A stretch of 64,000 bases of DNA, taken from assembly GCA_001931875.2 (NCBI GenBank), contig MSJH02000695.1:30090-94089 (forward strand), given 5' to 3'. This document shows positions 36,919 to 48,473 of this stretch, one piece after another; positions within the stretch are counted from its first letter, which is position 1, and every line of letters starts with the position of its first letter. The stretch comes from Byssochlamys sp. IMV 00236. Its lineage: Eukaryota > Ascomycota > Eurotiomycetes > Eurotiales > Thermoascaceae. Position numbers and translations under genes: made by a program. The notes beneath the pieces were generated by a model. The model had not been told where the DNA came from, did no database searches, and worked only from the letters and a program-made list of their open reading frames with translations.

Positions 36919-39406
36919 ATGGGTGTGACAGATGTGACTCCGGGCATGACCCGGAAGAGACCTGCGCCTGGCGCGTCTCCCGCCGTGCATCCTCAGATGG
37001 CTTCGATCTCTGGCTACTCTCCCAATCAAGGACCTCAGTTGTCCAATGACCAATTCCTCCAATGGGGCCAGAATACGAGCCCTACGGCAGTGAACCCGGC
37101 GGTCTTCCCGGATATCAACTCGTACAATGCAGGCTATGTTTCGTCTCAGGATGGCTCTGCCACGCCGACGTCCACCCAGCTGGCACGTCGATCCATGAGC
37201 CAGATCGTCAGCAGAACGCGGTCATACGATCAGCCGCAAAGTCCGCTGATGGATCACAACGGCAGCAATGTCTCGGAGACCGGAGGCTGGGGAGAGAGTC
37301 TGGCGGAATTGCAGCAGAGAGCGCTTATCGCCAAGAGAGAGGCTCAAGCCAAGAGAAAGCAAATTCCGCCTTTCGTGCAGAAACTAAGCAGGTAAATCCT
37401 CTCCTCCCCCGCCAACATGGGCACTTCCCGGAACCGTGTTAGTGGATGGCTGACTCCCACATCACAGTTTTCTCGACGAGTCCAAAAATACCGACCTGAT
37501 CAGATGGTCGGATGATGGCAATTCTTTTATCGTCCTAGATGAGGATGAGTTCGCAAAGACCCTGATACCGGAGTTGTTCAAACATAACAACTATGCCTCG
37601 TTCGTCCGCCAACTGAACATGTATGGTTTTCACAAGAAAGTCGGCCTATCGGACAACTCCATGCGGGCGAGTGAACGGAAGAATAAGAGCCCCAGCGAGT
37701 ATTCCAACCCGTACTTCAAACGTGGCCACCCCGACCTTCTGTGGCTGATCCAGAAGCCGAAGAATGTTCCCGGACAGGGAGCCAAGTCTGGCAAAGGCCA
37801 CTCTCGCGCGAAAACCGACGATGGTGAGGAGAACGAAGGTGAAGAGTATGGAGACGGTGCACATGGGCAGAATGACCGCTCCAGACCCCATGGACAGCTC
37901 TCCCTGACGGGCGCGGGTTATCTGCAAAAGGAGCAACTTGCCGGTGTCTACCGCGAGCTCCAGGCCATCCGCCAGCAACAGCAGATTATCTCGAGCACGA
38001 TCAGCAAGCTGCGAAGAGAGCATGAGCAACTGTACGCCCAGGCCGCTACCTTCCAGGAACAGCATACTCGCCATGAGAATTCCATCAACGCCATTCTTAC
38101 GTTTCTGGCCACCGTCTATAATCGCAGTCTGCAGGATGGTGGCCAGGGCATCGGCAACCCTTTCGTCGGCGCCATCCCTCAAGACCAAGGCAATGTGGTT
38201 GATGTTGGCGATGACTACAGCCTGAGCCGCTTTGACGGCGAGATACCCGGTTCGGACGGCCAGAGATCAGCGAAGAGACAGCCACTGCTGCTGAAAGCAC
38301 CCCCTGTTGCACTTGACCGTCCGAGCAGAGCGCATACATTGTCCCCCTCGGCTACCCATACGACCTTTGATCAGTCCCGCAGACCTTCCCACGTCCGACA
38401 AGCCAGCGTACCCCAGTCCGGCCACGTCGAAGAAGTGTTTGACGCCAACAGTCCGCAGCGAAGAGCGTCTCAACAGAGCCAGCATTCGAACCAGCGATTG
38501 CCACAGGGCGACATCATGTCCGTCATCCAGAACTCGAACGCACGCCATGGTATCCCCGCTACGACTATGGCCGACTTCCCTACTGTCCTCTCCTCCCTCG
38601 AGAGTTCCGGCGGTAACTCCCCACTAACCCCGAAGCAACGTGCTGATATGATCCGACTTATGATGAATGAGACTAATTCGGCCGATCCGGCTGTTACAGC
38701 CTCGTCCAACAACGCCTTGATCACGCCCACGCCGCCGCCAATGCCCCAGAACTATGCCAACCATCTTGCTAGCACACGCACTGAGATCGATAACCTCACC
38801 AAGATGCAAGCCGAACAGGACCGCTCTGTCCAGAATCTGACCAATTTGCTGCAGCCGCTTAGCCCAACTGGTACCATCCCGGGCATTGGTGAACAGGCCA
38901 ACGGGGTCCAGCCATCGCTCGATCTTGACCAGATATTCAACAGCGATTACTTCTCAGAGATTCCGGATATTGATAAGAGTGGCCTCGACTTCCCTGAGTC
39001 CACGGCGGCCCCGCCTCAGACGGTTCCCGCTTCCGCAGATCCCACCAGCGATCTGTTCAGCTTCGACAATCTCCCGTCTGGAGCTGAACCGGACCTCTTC
39101 GATGACGCAAATGTTATTTCCAACCACGATTCTCAAGCTACGCCGTCTACATACTACGAGGGCTACCAGGATTACAACAAGGCCGCGGGTCTAAACGGTC
39201 ATGCTGGTGGCACACCCTCGGGCTTCACGGCTGCGCGTCGCAACACGAACGAACCAGGCAGGGTCGTGGAGACCTTCACTGATAGCGAGTCGACGTCTCC
39301 TGCTGGCGCAAGAGATGACAACGCCCAGCTTTCTACGAGGAATCTTCCTGACTCTGAAGGAGGTAAGGGGAATGGTGGTGGTGGAAAACGTCGCAGAAAG
39401 GCGTAA
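36919..39406 (+). CDS. hsf1: Heat-shock transcription factor Hsf1
   Basis: Two exons, 36919-37391 and 37468-39406, join in frame to 803 residues. The intron falls inside the DNA-binding domain: PPFVQKLS joins FLDESKNTDLIRWSDDG, then FKHNNYASFVRQLNMYGFHK, the recognition helix shared by all HSFs, and WLIQKPKN at its end (residues about 150-255). A coiled-coil trimerisation region follows (ELQAIRQQQQIISSTISKLR and the next 40 residues). The C-terminal half is Ser/Pro/Gln-rich and acidic, as expected for activation regions, and the protein ends in a basic cluster (KRRRKA) that may be a nuclear signal. Unlike Skn7, no response-regulator receiver domain is present. It acts as a trimer on nGAAn repeats upstream of chaperone genes. 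ATG 36919 is the first ATG in the frame; GTG or TTG codons upstream are not used. Confidence 0.92.
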
Positions 39407-41032
39407 TCTAACCTCGAGGAAACAGAGCGCGCGGAGTGACCGTCCTTTTTTCTTCTTCTTAATACCAATCTTGATCCGGAATGCAAACGCAAACATATTC
39501 TACGGCCAAGGCAACGGAGACAGGATGAAAGCTTCCATACAAAAGGAACAAGACGCTGTGGATGATTGCAATATCTCGTTTGGAGTACAAATCTCTCTAA
39601 TCTCTTTTTCCCTTTCTCGAACCACCGATGCCCGCGATGTGACGAAAACGAAACTCCCCACATGATTTGATGCTTTCCAGCACCTTTCCTTCTATCCTCT
39701 GTAATTACTCTATTCTCTTGGATTTTCTTCTGGCGTGTCGTCGTTTTCTGTTGGATGAGACATTCTACAGTACTATATTTCTGATATAACTGTGATACGG
39801 AGACTGTCTAGCATCACAAGATGGTCCGGAGCAGATGGCCAATGTCTTCCTGGTATGAGGCAAAAGGTTACTGAATCACAGTCCATCGAGTTATCGTTGA
39901 TAACAGATACAAAATTGCTTGGATGCGAAAGAGAGAAATAGGAAACGCCGAAGAAAAAGTAAAAAGAGAGATAATATGCAAAGACAAAAAAGGAGGCATC
40001 AAATGAACAAGAAGGGCAGATAACCGAACTGGAAACGAGAAAGAAAACGAAAAATATATCCTGCTCTTTCCGTGATCGCTACTACATCTGCCAGCCCGAG
40101 CTCTAACAACAACAACACGGCAGCGGTGGAAGCCCGTCAATTCAACGATATGAGTGGTTCAAACGGCCCGTTCATGAGAAAACGGTCGGCATACACGAGG
40201 TGGTCGGACCACAATTTGTCTGGATTCCTTTTCCGCGCAGCTACTATTTTTTCCTGGTTTTTGCGTTTTTCCTTGTTTTTTCTACACACGCAACAACCCC
40301 AGACCCACTTTCCCTATATTCCGTTCCTACTATGACTATTTCATATAGGGCGATCTTGTCGGGATCCTGTCCCTGCCTATCATGTAAATGGGATCTGGTA
40401 GAGTCCAAGGAGCAAGAAAACACACGGCGGAAAAGAGGTCGAGCACATAACATACACGCATAACTCTTTGTGAATGGCTTTCTTTACTGGTACAAGCCTG
40501 GGGCTTATTGTTTCCTTTCTTTCTCTTTTTCTTTTTGCCCACTTGGGTCCTTTTCTCTTCTTCCCGCTGCAGCGCACATGATCACCGCACGGAGCCTTAT
40601 AAACACGCATACAAGATACACCTACCTTTGCGACTTCGCTACTCTCACCTTGATACGCGATGAAACCCTCCCCTTCCTACTGTTTTTTCTTTTCTCTTTA
40701 TTTTTCTACAATACACGCAGTTTTCTTTTGCATGTACTGGGATATGAATACGTATCAGCAAACGGAGATAGGCTGCAGTACATACATAATATACGGATTG
40801 TGTCTTCGGTGTACTCATATGTCTGGTGCCTCTTGTAGAATTCTAGACTTTGTAGACTGCATACTAATCGAAGTGGAAACTATTTGGTGGTTACAGATAT
40901 ATATATATATACACGTTGCTTTACTCTTTTTGTTCGTCCAGTAGGCGGGGAATATGGCTCCGCTCCGCTCCGCCGGTATGTATATTCTATTATGTAGATT
41001 GAGATTCCTAACTAGCTGCTAGTTTTATCTTA
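39407..41032. other. Convergent intergenic region between hsf1 and cwc27
   Basis: About 1.6 kb of presumed 3' untranslated and spacer sequence. T-rich and C/T-rich runs are frequent on the plus strand, and a short TA run sits at about 40898-40912. Open frames on both strands are low-complexity and not supported. Confidence 0.5.
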
Positions 41033-42745
41033 TCACCGCCTCCGCTCGCGATCCCATTCTAGATCCCCCGTCCGACCCCGCTTCAATTCTCGCTCTTGAT
41101 CCCGCGCGCTGACTCTGCCTTTTCGCCGCTCGCCGACGATTTCTTTCTCTCTTTGTCGTGGATCGATCACTACTAACGAGTCCGCTTCCTCGTGCTGTTT
41201 CTTCCAGTTAAGGTCCTTTCCGAACTTGTCCTTGCCAAAGCGCAGCTCGTGTGTCATCCAGCTGTGATCGTCATCGTCGTCAGCGGCTTCTTTTGCTTCT
41301 GCCTCCGGATCGTCCCATGCCTTGCAGGACTGGCAGTTTGCGATGAAATGTAAATCGCAGAGTTGAGCTTCTTCGTCCTCTTCGCCTGCGTCATTTTGCC
41401 GCTCTGCAGTGCTGGATTTCCTCCCTTTATGCGTTTCGTTGTGATGAGTGTGGGCGTCAGCGCTTTCGAGACGTGCCTTGAAGGCGTTGAAGAGCTTGAG
41501 AGCCTCTGCTTCAGCGGGGCTGCTGAACCCCGTCAAGCCATTCGTGCTGCTCCCCTTGCCCACGCCGCTGGCGCTGCCTGGAGGTGGACGTCTGCGACCG
41601 CGGATCGACGTCTCTGGGATCATCTCTTCCAGCGCGGATTTCTTTCTCCCTGTTTCGACAGGGGCGGTAGCGATGTTTCGTTTCATGGACGCCTTCAGAG
41701 ACGCGATCTCCTCGTTGGCTTTCTCGAGCGCAGATTTTCGCAGTGGCGGAGTGGGTGACCTTGGAGGGGATCGAGAAGGTTCCTCTGGATTAGGCAATGG
41801 CAATTGCAGATTAGGATCAGGTGTCTTTGGACGGTGTCTGCGATCCTCTGGACTACGGGACGGTGATTTTGATCGTTGTCGTTTCCGCGGCCGTGGTTCT
41901 GGCTCTGCCTTCACTGCGTCTGTCGTTTCCTTCTCCTCTTCCTTCTTGGCCCTCGTTTTAGGCTCCTTCTCCAGCACACCCTCGTCGGAGACGAGCTTCG
42001 TATTGAATTTCGGCTTCGCAGGCACCGCAGGCATGTCCTCATCCTCCGCCTCATCTCCGCCGAAACTCAACAGCGTCTTTCCACCCTTGGCCTTCTTCTT
42101 TTTCTTAACCACCGGCCTTTCCTCCTCTTTCTTCTCGGCCACGGCGACCTTGTCTCTTTTTCTGAGCTTGCCCTCAAACGGCCCGAGGTCGTTCACCTCG
42201 CTTCCAGTAATTCTTATTCCGTAGACCGGCCGTTCTGTCCCCTCCACTAATTCCGCATCCGCGATCTTCACCACATTGTAGATGCTGTCGCCTTCAATGC
42301 GCCCGAAGAGCGTACAGGTGTTGTTCATCTCACGCTCCGTGTTCGCTAACGTGATGAAGAACTGGCTCCCGTAAGAACCATCCTCGCCCTTGGCCATACC
42401 CAGCAGACCACGCCGGTTGAAGCGTAACCGACTGTGGAATTCATCCTTGAACACGACCTTCTCGTTCGGATCTCGTCCTTCCGGATCGTATTCGAATTCC
42501 GGCTCTTCGTAGATGGACGTACCCCCGGATCCTGTCCCCGTGGGGTCTCCGCCCTGGATGACGAAATTGGGTACTACGCGGTGGAAAATCGTGCCCACGT
42601 AGTAGCCGTCCAGGCAGTGTTGGAGGAAGTTTTTGCATGCGAGAGGGGTCTGTTTCGCGAAGAGGGAGATGTGGAGCGGTCCGACGGTCGTGTGCAGCGT
42701 CGCGGACGCCGTTGGTGGCGGCTCAGTATTGTAGTGGGAGGACAT
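41033..42745 (-). CDS. cwc27: Spliceosomal cyclophilin-type peptidyl-prolyl isomerase Cwc27
   Basis: A single exon of 570 residues from ATG 42745. Residues about 10-185 are a cyclophilin domain with FHRVVPNFVIQGGDPTGTG, GLLGMAKG and QFFITL; the catalytic Arg of FHR is present. The Trp that binds cyclosporin in CypA is missing, in the segment TEREMNNTCTLFG, as is usual in Cwc27. After it comes a long charged region rich in Lys/Glu and Arg/Ser (RKRQRSKSPSRSPED) with DDHSWMTHELRFGKDKFGK near the C-terminus, a segment conserved in Cwc27, and an Arg-rich end. Cwc27 is a component of the activated spliceosome together with Cwc22/eIF4A3 partners; its isomerase activity is weak or absent in characterised relatives. 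The protein should be nuclear. Confidence 0.92.
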   Translation of the reverse strand: MSSHYNTEPPPTASATLHTTVGPLHISLFAKQTPLACKNFLQHCLDGYYVGTIFHRVVPNFVIQGGDPTGTGSGGTSIYEEPEFEYDPEGRDPNEKVVFKDEFHSRLRFNRRGLLGMAKGEDGSYGSQFFITLANTEREMNNTCTLFGRIEGDSIYNVVKIADAELVEGTERPVYGIRITGSEVNDLGPFEGKLRKRDKVAVAEKKEEERPVVKKKKKAKGGKTLLSFGGDEAEDEDMPAVPAKPKFNTKLVSDEGVLEKEPKTRAKKEEEKETTDAVKAEPEPRPRKRQRSKSPSRSPEDRRHRPKTPDPNLQLPLPNPEEPSRSPPRSPTPPLRKSALEKANEEIASLKASMKRNIATAPVETGRKKSALEEMIPETSIRGRRRPPPGSASGVGKGSSTNGLTGFSSPAEAEALKLFNAFKARLESADAHTHHNETHKGRKSSTAERQNDAGEEDEEAQLCDLHFIANCQSCKAWDDPEAEAKEAADDDDDHSWMTHELRFGKDKFGKDLNWKKQHEEADSLVVIDPRQREKEIVGERRKGRVSARDQERELKRGRTGDLEWDRERRR

Positions 42746-43698
42746 TTCTGATGATGATAGTTCGGTTCGTCTATGTACGTCGTTTGGAAAATCGGAGTTA
42801 GACTATATGCAGGGAGATAGGAGTAGTTGTATATTATAGTTATGTTTCGCGCGGCGAAATTGAGCGTCAGGACCGTCCCTCCGCGGAGGGTGGTCGACAA
42901 GAACAAGCTTTTGGAATTGAGTATTCCTTGGTGCAAGTCCGCTAGTCGAGTAGAGGCGACAAGCGCAGGAGTTGCGCTTCAAGTAGCGCCACGATCCAGA
43001 GTGAACAGTTGCTGTCGAGAGGGTAATTCAGTTAATTGATTAGGTAGTTGAGAAACTAGGATGAGCTCAGTGGCAGTAAGTTAGTTACCTAATAGGGAAT
43101 TCCGCGGTCATGTGCCGCGTCCATCCATATCTCAAACTGCGCGAAAATTGTCGACTTTGGAGTTTTACTACTACTACTTATTTCATTCTATGTGTTATCG
43201 TGGTTTAAATCTCTGGTTCTCCTATGTTTTTATTTTTGGTTTTCTGTGGTATGCGATATGTTGGGCGAATAGATCATTCCAAAGGCGATGAGGTCAGAAT
43301 TGTGGAAATCTTTTCCATCGAAGGGAAAGGAACTCGACAGTATATTTATCATTAGTTAGATGTGTGTCCGTTTCTGTCTTGCGTTGATTTGGTCATAGCT
43401 GTTTCCTGGGAAGTATACTAAGTAAGAATATAGAGATTACAGTAGAGGTTTTGTATATTTCTACGAGGTAACCCTATCCATGTTGACGAAATACTCTCCA
43501 TTATTCTACCATTCAGCTACGATGGCTTGAATAGTATATTGGAATATCATGTACAGGTAATGGCCATGCCGGATTACATTCGTAATTGTATTATTATCAC
43601 ATCACATAAGGGCATCACTGTCATCCGCTGAATTAGGTATGTAAAGTCGCGAATTACCTCCGTCCTCCAGGATATATCCTTCACGAAGAAAGGAATCC
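42746..43698. other. Intergenic, upstream of cwc27
   Basis: About 950 bases with the cwc27 promoter side and the 3' region of the small secreted protein gene. Moderately AT-rich; no gene is supported. Confidence 0.5.
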
Positions 43699-44232
43699 CT
43701 ACAACAAGGCAACAACACCCAGGGCTCCCGCCATGACCGCTCCGCCAGCCATGACCTGCGCCGTCGGCTGAGCAGCAGCATTTCCCTTTGACGATTTAAT
43801 CTTCAACACGCTAGTATAGACATGGTCGATGGCCGACTGGCCACTCAGGAGCTCACTCTTGACCTCCTTCGGAAGTCCGGTGAACCACTTCGGAGGCGCT
43901 GTGGTATCAATATGCTCGAGGTAAGTGCTCCTGGTGATCGTGGGCACAGCTGTATTGAGCACACTTAGGGCGCTTTTATAATCGGATCGTGTTCCGATGC
44001 TGGAATAGGCGGATTTCAGCGCGCTGGCGAGTTTGGTAGCGGTCTTGCTGTTTGTTACGCCAGTGACACCGACTTGGCTTAGGTATTCTTCGCTGTGTGT
44101 AGTGTATTGGTTAGCTGGTTGCTTGATGGAAGGTATGTAGTGGGTGATGTCTAGTAATACGTACGCTGAGTCGCCAGCTGCAACGCCGCTGGCGGCAGCC
44201 AGGAGGCAGAAAACCAGAGACTTGATCTGCAT
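43699..44232 (-). CDS. Small secreted, probably GPI-anchored protein of unknown function
   Basis: Two exons, 44232-44165 and 44092-43699, join in frame to 153 residues. The N-terminus MQIKSLVFCLLAAASGVAAG is a clear signal peptide with likely cleavage after AAG or nearby. The mature part is helical and Ser/Thr/Lys-rich (EEYLSQVGVTGV, KTATKLASALKSAYSS, LEHIDTTAPPKWFTGLP, VKSELLSGQSAIDHVYTSV). The C-terminus ends in an Ala/Gly/Val hydrophobic tail (VMAGGAVMAGALGVVALL) after a small-residue stretch, the layout of a GPI-attachment signal. Cysteine is absent from the mature chain. The protein is therefore likely displayed on the membrane or wall. I do not recognise a named family. Intron joins keep the frame (GC|C). 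Confidence 0.78.
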   Translation of the reverse strand: MQIKSLVFCLLAAASGVAAGDSAYVLLDITHYIPSIKQPANQYTTHSEEYLSQVGVTGVTNSKTATKLASALKSAYSSIGTRSDYKSALSVLNTAVPTITRSTYLEHIDTTAPPKWFTGLPKEVKSELLSGQSAIDHVYTSVLKIKSSKGNAAAQPTAQVMAGGAVMAGALGVVALL

Positions 44233-45769
44233 GGTTGTAGATAGGTAGTTTCGATATTGAAGAATCAAAAACAAAAAGTGACGAGTGTGGATGGTCACTG
44301 GATAATCGATGTAGTATGGCAACTGCTACTTTCAGATCAACATGTAAAAGCCAGAGAAATCACAGAGTAAATAACCAAACAAAGGAACCCGAGCCGGCTT
44401 TATACCTTAGGTAGTCTGCAACGCAGAAATACTGCCTAAATCAGCTAAATTTGGGGGCTTAAACGGGATATCGCATGGTCACTGGCGGTAAACCGCAGGC
44501 AACCACCTGGAGATGTAACTCTGTCACCCTCACGTCCAATCGCAGCGGTGTTCCTGTGAAGCATAGAGCTAACAAAGAGCCGTGACAAAGAAAGGACCGG
44601 AAATAGCCTCGCAAAAGAGCCTCCTCTCCACCTTTCAACAGCTGGTGAGACCACTCGGATTGAAAATTCGAGGTTAGCGTGGGTTCTAGTGGGCGCCTGA
44701 TATTTAGATAATCTCATATGCACGAGTAGGATCAGTCGCTATCCGAGATTGAAACTTGACCCCCAAGGGCGCTATCTAGAGTTGGAAATCTTTGTCCTCC
44801 CCTACAATTGCAAACTTGGTATAGTGTGGCCCCCAATCGAATGGTATTGGCTTGATCAGCACCTCAGCGTCGTACAAAAGCCTCCGACGGACTTCGAGAC
44901 TATCTAGAAAGGTTGTCCCTGGCAGAAGCTGTCGAGGTTTTCGCTTACATTGCAGGTCAACGCGAAGGCTGTTTCTGGCCGAGCCTTGCTCGCTAGCTTC
45001 GTTTTATATCTCGATTTGGTTCGAGCGAAGCTTAGTATCATCGTTCCGTGCAATACCTATGGTCAGGTTTGAAAGCCTTGTTCAGTAGCGCTAGCTGCGT
45101 GCCTAGTTGGCATCCAGGACAAACTACTTAAGGTGTTCGTGGGCAAGAAGATGGATGAGTGCCATCGGCAGTTGGTGTTTGTTTCCCTCCGGGCAGAAAG
45201 GGGGATAGAGGATAGTAACAGGCTAACAGCTCATCTCGTATAAGCCCCAGACTGTGGCTGAATTAGTATCATGCTGATCGTGGCGCGTGGGATAGTCTCG
45301 ATGCGGGGTTCCGAGTACTTAGGTACCTAGGTAAGTATTGTCTGAGTTGTAGAGTCGATTCTCACTCACGGATTGTGGCAGATCAGTCAATTACGACTAC
45401 GCTAGCGGACTTTGATATCCACGTTCGAGGAGAGTTATTTCATTTCTCTCTTTTGACCTCCTACAGAGATTGGATTTATGACCTAATTTGGTATTTTATT
45501 CATTTGCTCATGTCTGATATTTTCGCTCGTAGCTTCATTAACGACATATAAACCATAGTAAATTTCATAACCGGAGCTTCACCCATCGTGATTAGTTAAA
45601 TGGTAGCTCCTTAGATAAACGAGGCTGCCCAGCAAGCTGATTCCATAAAGCTGCACCGAGTGTTATTATATCCGTCCAGATCATGCGCTGGACATAAGTC
45701 AGGTGGTTGAGCGTGAAAGACGACAAACTCAGAAGGATGTGTTGCAATTCTGGTTTCCAACACAAGCCT
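44233..45769. other. Intergenic, 1.5 kb
   Basis: Upstream of the small secreted protein gene and downstream of the phosphatase-like gene. No gene, repeat family or RNA gene is recognised; the open frame at 44445-44723 has no support. Confidence 0.5.
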
Positions 45770-47209
45770 TTAAACGGAGGTCCTCTTGTCTTCCACGACG
45801 GTGCTGGCAATAGCTGGGCCGGCAGCTCTCCTCTTAGCGAGTCTGAATCCACCCAGCAGGAAGAACAGCGCCTCGAGACCGAGGATGACACCCAGAGTGA
45901 CCATGGCTCCGATAACACCGGCAACGGCAAGAGACATGCCATGCTGGGAGCCGGAAGTGCTGGAAGTGGAGGAGGAGTTGCCGGAGCTGGTGGACGCGCA
46001 GGTGCTGTCAGTGTTGCCACAAGCCTGGCACCACTGCTCCTGAGAGGAAACAGCGAACTTGTTCGTGCCGTCGACAAAGTCGGACCAGGACAGGAGAGTG
46101 TTGTCCTGGCCAAAGAGCGGGTACACAGTGGGCTCGGATCCAGCGGTGATGGTGCTGTTGTGAAACAGGAATCGCACCTTGATATCGGACGCAGGGGGCA
46201 TGGTTTCAGTCGAGTTGGTGACCAGCTCCCACGACATCGAGGAGGCGTAATCGGGGATACCCGTGAAGTTGACGGACGCAGCAGGCAGCTGGGCGAGACC
46301 GAAGTAGGACTGGAAAGTGCCATAGGCGCCAAACTGGATGTTCAGCTTTGACTTGCCGCCGGAGGTGATGGTCTCGTTCAATGCCTGGACGACCTGACCG
46401 GCCAGAACAGCACCGAGGATGGCGCGAACGGGGTCTGAGGCATTGTAGGCCAGATTGTACTCGTGGATGTTGGCCAGCACCTGGAGCTGCTGAAAGACCT
46501 GGGGAGTCAGCAGGTCGGCCGAGGGGAAATCGCTGCTCGAGTTGTGGATCGAGGCAACGTTGAGATAGTCGAAGATGGTGTAGGCATTCTTGTAGGTCAT
46601 CTCATCCTCGGTGAACGTGCGGTTCAGCATGGGAGACAGGCCCTGGTAGAAGCTCTTGGTGGACTCCAGCAGACTGTTGTATTGCGGAGAGCTGAAGTAG
46701 TTGTTGCTGCTGACCTCGGCCTTCTGGCAGTCGCTCGAGGCCTGCAACCAGGCCGAGTTCTCGCTGTTGGAACCGGTCGAGACCTCCGCGACGGGGATCA
46801 GCTGATAGCCATTCAACGGGGCCTCCACGGTGGTGCCATTGCGGAGAGTCTGCGTCGCAGTCGAGCCCACGGGAGGGTAGAGACCCTGAAGGAAGCCAGT
46901 GGCCGAGTTCATCAGCACGTCGTCGTCCGGGGCGGAGGCGATGACCTGGGTCGTGGAGACAAGCTCATCGTTGATGCCCTGGATCTGGAGGGACGAATTG
47001 GCGGAGATGTAACGATCATGGTAGTAGCTACCGGCCATGTACACCTCGCGGTAGCCCAGGTCTGTCAGGGCGGTGGGCGGCGTTGACTTGGAGGTCCGAT
47101 CTCCATGGCGCACGAACATATAGGCGCCCAGGACTCTCTCCGCGGCGACGAGCTGGCCCAGAGGCAGCGCCGTGAGGGCCAGCAGAAGGCTGGACGAAAT
47201 GGACTGCAT
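45770..47209 (-). CDS. Histidine acid phosphatase-like protein with C-terminal membrane anchor
   Basis: A single exon of 479 residues from ATG 47209. A signal peptide (about residues 1-22, LLLALTALPLGQLVAA) is followed by GAYMFVRHGDRT, the RHGxRxP-like active-site motif of the histidine phosphatase clade 2 whose His is phosphorylated during catalysis. Many N-x-S/T sites indicate a glycosylated secreted domain. Near the C-terminal side of the domain, where clade-2 enzymes carry the proton-donor HD, the sequence reads QFGAYGTFQSYFGLAQLP with neither His nor Asp. After a Ser/Thr-rich stalk there is one hydrophobic segment (VAGVIGAMVTLGVILGLEAL) and a short basic tail, so it should be a type I membrane protein facing outside. 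Phytase or general acid phosphatase activity is doubtful given the missing motif. Confidence 0.88.
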   Translation of the reverse strand: MQSISSSLLLALTALPLGQLVAAERVLGAYMFVRHGDRTSKSTPPTALTDLGYREVYMAGSYYHDRYISANSSLQIQGINDELVSTTQVIASAPDDDVLMNSATGFLQGLYPPVGSTATQTLRNGTTVEAPLNGYQLIPVAEVSTGSNSENSAWLQASSDCQKAEVSSNNYFSSPQYNSLLESTKSFYQGLSPMLNRTFTEDEMTYKNAYTIFDYLNVASIHNSSSDFPSADLLTPQVFQQLQVLANIHEYNLAYNASDPVRAILGAVLAGQVVQALNETITSGGKSKLNIQFGAYGTFQSYFGLAQLPAASVNFTGIPDYASSMSWELVTNSTETMPPASDIKVRFLFHNSTITAGSEPTVYPLFGQDNTLLSWSDFVDGTNKFAVSSQEQWCQACGNTDSTCASTSSGNSSSTSSTSGSQHGMSLAVAGVIGAMVTLGVILGLEALFFLLGGFRLAKRRAAGPAIASTVVEDKRTSV

Positions 47210-48473
47210 CGTGCACGATTGTAGGGCCGTCAGCGTTACTATGAGCCTCTACTACTGACGACTCGAGTTGAGATGTGCGCGGGAATCACCAAGAGGACAA
47301 AACCCATGCGCCGGACTCTGTTGCCCTTGCCCTCTTTATATCAAGTCAGTCTGGTCCGCGGGAATTCTCTTATCAATCCATCAGCGGGGGAAGCTAATCG
47401 AGACGAAGATGGGGTTGGAACCCCTCCTCCTCGGCGCACCTTTTCTGCTTTTCTCCCATGCGATACTACTCTGCGAGGTAGCAGTATGGGACCATCCACA
47501 GACATCTCCCGATTCGTGTGCGGGGATTTGCTCAAACCACGAGTGACAGGGAATCTTCATCGGTTCAAACTTCAAGCCATTGGGCGGATAGGTCCGACAC
47601 TTGCTCTAGTGAAAGTAAACTGGCTGGCTTGGGCTAGTCTATCGCAAGTCCAGATTAATAGGAACGATCGAAAGAAGCTCGGCCGCTCAAGTGGGCCATT
47701 GACCGATGCCGGCTTAATTATCTTGCAGGCTTGACAGGGCAGACTGGATTCCAGATCTGGCCGCGGAGATGGAGATGCGCAAAGAGACACTCGCCATCGT
47801 GACTAACGACGGTCACTAATCGGCCTCATGTTGTTAAGTTGCCCGCGGAGATGAATGCTGCAGTCTGGGTTGAGCCGTAGCTCACTTGGAGAAACCACCG
47901 GAAAAGTTGTACATTGACTCTATGAAGATTAACGATTATCATCGGCAATAATAATAATAAGTGATTGATCTGATCTGACCGTGCGCACGGTTGCTTGCTT
48001 TCCTTTTCCTTCGCATCCTATCTTCTTCTTCCGTCGGACGCCAATCAGCGCCACTAAACTCTCACAGCAAAGGCCTCTTTACGAGTTTCTTTACGACCAG
48101 TGACAGTCTCGAGCCTGATAGGCATTATTGTCGGTAAGAATCCATTGGTACTGCTCTCTTTTAGCTCCAGCCGTGGATGACCGCGGGGGCAAAATGTCCA
48201 TGACACATGTCGGAGTCATTGACTTGGCTCCAGTGCAATCTGAGGTTATTGCAATAAGAGACTCGCCGTGAGGATGTATTACCATAGTTTGAGGCTACGC
48301 CAATCAGGATAGAAGACTCGTACGATAATGCTTGTCATGCTTTTTAGGTGCTACATAAGTCACACAGATTGTATACAACCCTTGCCGGATCATTACCGAG
48401 CTCAAATCCCAGAAACTCCTTGTGCAAATCATATGTAGAATGTGTCTTTTAACGCTCAATAACAATAGACACC
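47210..48473. other. Intergenic, 1.26 kb
   Basis: Promoter side of the phosphatase-like gene and 3' side of rfc3. It contains an ATA-type run near 47948-47961. No gene is supported. Confidence 0.5.

Noticed and set aside
36534..37049. 171-codon frame at the start of hsf1
   Set aside because: It overlaps exon 1 of hsf1 in another frame and is Ser/Arg-rich leader sequence.
41448..42224. 258-codon plus-strand frame within cwc27
   Set aside because: Antisense shadow of the charged Cwc27 region, rich in Ser and Phe, with no motif.
45592..46332. 246-codon minus-strand frame overlapping the phosphatase-like gene
   Set aside because: Same strand but a different frame from the RHGDRT protein; composition is Ser/Pro/Leu shadow sequence.
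46463..47086. 207-codon plus-strand frame within the phosphatase-like gene
   Set aside because: Antisense shadow, rich in Gly, Val, Arg, without motifs.
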